Of a stretch of 64,000 nt of DNA, positions 62,583 to 64,000 are shown piece by piece (the first letter of the stretch is position 1; every line of letters starts with the position of its first letter). The notes under the pieces were generated by a model. That model was not told the DNA's origin and searched no databases. It saw nothing but the letters and a program-made list of their open reading frames with translations. The translations under genes were made by a program, and so were the position numbers. The stretch spans positions 1 through 64,000 of the forward strand of contig NZ_JAAFIX010000002.1 in NCBI RefSeq assembly GCF_013297935.1, written 5' to 3'. The stretch comes from Rhodoferax sp. GTDB lineage: Bacteria > Pseudomonadota > Gammaproteobacteria > Burkholderiales > Burkholderiaceae_C.

Positions 62583-63286
62583 CGCCGGTTTTGAAGGTAG
62601 TTGTCGACCTCCATTGAAATTTTTCGCAAGGTCTCAAACACTGCGATAGAGTCAGCCTCCAGAGCAGGAACCGCGAGATCTCGACCTAAATCAGTGAAGC
62701 TCTTTTCGCCATGAGCCAACTCATTTCGATTGTTCTTCACTTTTTGAAGGGCTTGGTCTGTCAAATGGGCTGGTGGACGGTCATCGGGGGTTGGAGATAC
62801 CACTCCAAATTTCTTCAACTGCTCGTAAATAACAAGGCTATCAACGCTGCCTGAAATTCCGTCAACGCGCTTGTCCTTGCCTGAAGTTCGACTTTTCCAG
62901 TCATCCATCCAATACCTGAATAGGCTTGTATGAAGGGGCGCAGCGGACGAAAGCACTTTAGCTTTAGCGTCTTTTTTAACAGTTCGCAACACCAACCGAA
63001 GCAACTGCGCGTTCAGATCGTCCGCACTGGAGCAGTTGGCACCAATAACATCGTGCATTTCATCCAGAAGTTGAATCAACGTCGCCTCCATTGCGCTGTA
63101 AAGCAAAAGCAACAGATTTGCCTTAAGCGTGTGCGTGAGCTCCAAACCCAACGGGAACTGCACTTCACCATCTCTCGCGCTTAAGACCGCACGCCGCTCG
63201 ACCGCGACTTTCAGAAACGCTACGTATGCACTTGCCTCATGCGCTCTCTGCCTAAGGAGGTCATCCGTAAGGGGCACATGGCTCAT
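62525..63286 (-). CDS. HEPN-like protein (MAE_28990/MAE_18760-type)
   Basis: KVKNNRNELAHGEKSFTDLGRDL (Rx4H HEPN motif), LLLLLYSAMEATLIQLLDEMH. Confidence 0.8.
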   Translation of the reverse strand: MSHVPLTDDLLRQRAHEASAYVAFLKVAVERRAVLSARDGEVQFPLGLELTHTLKANLLLLLYSAMEATLIQLLDEMHDVIGANCSSADDLNAQLLRLVLRTVKKDAKAKVLSSAAPLHTSLFRYWMDDWKSRTSGKDKRVDGISGSVDSLVIYEQLKKFGVVSPTPDDRPPAHLTDQALQKVKNNRNELAHGEKSFTDLGRDLAVPALEADSIAVFETLRKISMEVDNYLQNRRYLALVPANEVAAEAGSDA

Positions 63287-64000
63287 GAAAAGAGCCCAGG
63301 TTGTACTTCGCCCCCCTCATCCTCAGGAGTGTCCGGTGGTGAGTCAGCGTTGGCACTGTTTTCGACCACAGCGGTATCTTTATCCTCCACAAACGTCTTA
63401 CCCAATAAATTGTCACGCACATAGTGAATGCGATTTATCAACTTTGGTCGGGAGTTGCTTGCGTCAGAGCGGGTGTGTTTGATGAATTCCTTGCTGTCAA
63501 GCCACAAGTCCAAGTTCCCTGGGACAAGGTCGGGCTTTTCCCTTAGCGCAAGTGAAAGACCAACGGCGATGACTTCAAAGCGGATACGTGGAACAGTTGT
63601 GTAGCCCACTCGCTTGAATCCGTTGGGGAAATATTCAGACACAAGGTTTAGCATTTGGACAAATTCGCCAAGCATTGCAGCCTTGTCCACCTCATGAAAA
63701 CTCTGGTTCTTACTACGCAGATAATCTGTGAGGAAGTCATCGACACTTTTCTGGAAAGCTTGGTAATTGTTGAGGTAGGCGAAATACCGCAAAACGAACT
63801 CTTCGTATTCCTTTCGTTTTGCATTTCGTTCATTCAGTGGAACAAGTTTTTTGAAATCTTCATTGGCGGCACACTCTGTGATAAACGTCATAAAAGGTCC
63901 GTCAACTACGCCTCGCCGAACTTCCATAGTCGTAAGCCTTGTCCCGCCAGAGTTCAATCGATCAAACATTTCTCGACGTGCATCTTCATCGGCTTTTTCA
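63283..64000 (-). CDS. DUF262-domain protein, C-terminal part (continues beyond window)
   Basis: EMFDRLNSGGTRLTTMEVRRGVVDGPFMTFI; frame remains open to the window end. Confidence 0.8.
   Translation of the reverse strand, partial: EKADEDARREMFDRLNSGGTRLTTMEVRRGVVDGPFMTFITECAANEDFKKLVPLNERNAKRKEYEEFVLRYFAYLNNYQAFQKSVDDFLTDYLRSKNQSFHEVDKAAMLGEFVQMLNLVSEYFPNGFKRVGYTTVPRIRFEVIAVGLSLALREKPDLVPGNLDLWLDSKEFIKHTRSDASNSRPKLINRIHYVRDNLLGKTFVEDKDTAVVENSANADSPPDTPEDEGGEVQPGLFS

Larger units (their letters stand above)
42933..64000. mobile_element. putative genomic island (left end at tRNA fragment, continues past window)
   Basis: Truncated tRNA at edge; core genes stop there; interior has IS remnants, relaxase-like gene, methylase, HEPN, DUF262 and many hypotheticals. 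Confidence 0.65.

Noticed and set aside
1-64000. CRISPR array
   Set aside because: No regularly spaced 24-40 bp direct repeats and no cas genes seen.

Overview
This 64 kb window looks like a betaproteobacterial (Burkholderiales/Comamonadaceae-like) chromosome. Bases 1 to about 42.4 kb are mostly core genome: aceE (partial), a PAS histidine kinase with a FixJ-type regulator, folD, an M3 oligopeptidase, tRNA-Ser(GCU), tilS, accA, a HhH-GPD glycosylase, cysS, an L,D-transpeptidase, two cyclophilins, lpxH, an HD-GYP protein, a DUF349 protein, glyA behind a recognisable ZTP (pfl) riboswitch, nrdR, an AT-rich minor-pilin/PilY1/PilE cluster, ribD, ribE, rpiA and pyrD. A truncated 3' half of a tRNA-Val(CAC) at about 42.88-42.93 kb marks the likely left edge of a genomic island that runs past the window end. 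The island carries a WYL regulator divergent from a SpoT/MESH1-like HD hydrolase over a palindrome, a GIY-YIG protein, a degraded IS3-family element sitting in a duplicated AAA+ ATPase gene, a compact family-A-polymerase-like protein, a relaxase-like protein with an IncQ-like oriT candidate, a C-terminal FGE/C-lectin-like protein, and an m5C methyltransferase / HEPN / DUF262 cluster at the right edge. The best novelty candidates are the polymerase-like protein, the DUF262-HEPN-Dcm cluster, the WYL/HD module, and a dispersed ~48 bp repeat that occurs inside three coding sequences in the same reading frame and encodes a shared AQGAI peptide. All calls come from reading the sequence and from recalled family knowledge; no searches were run.
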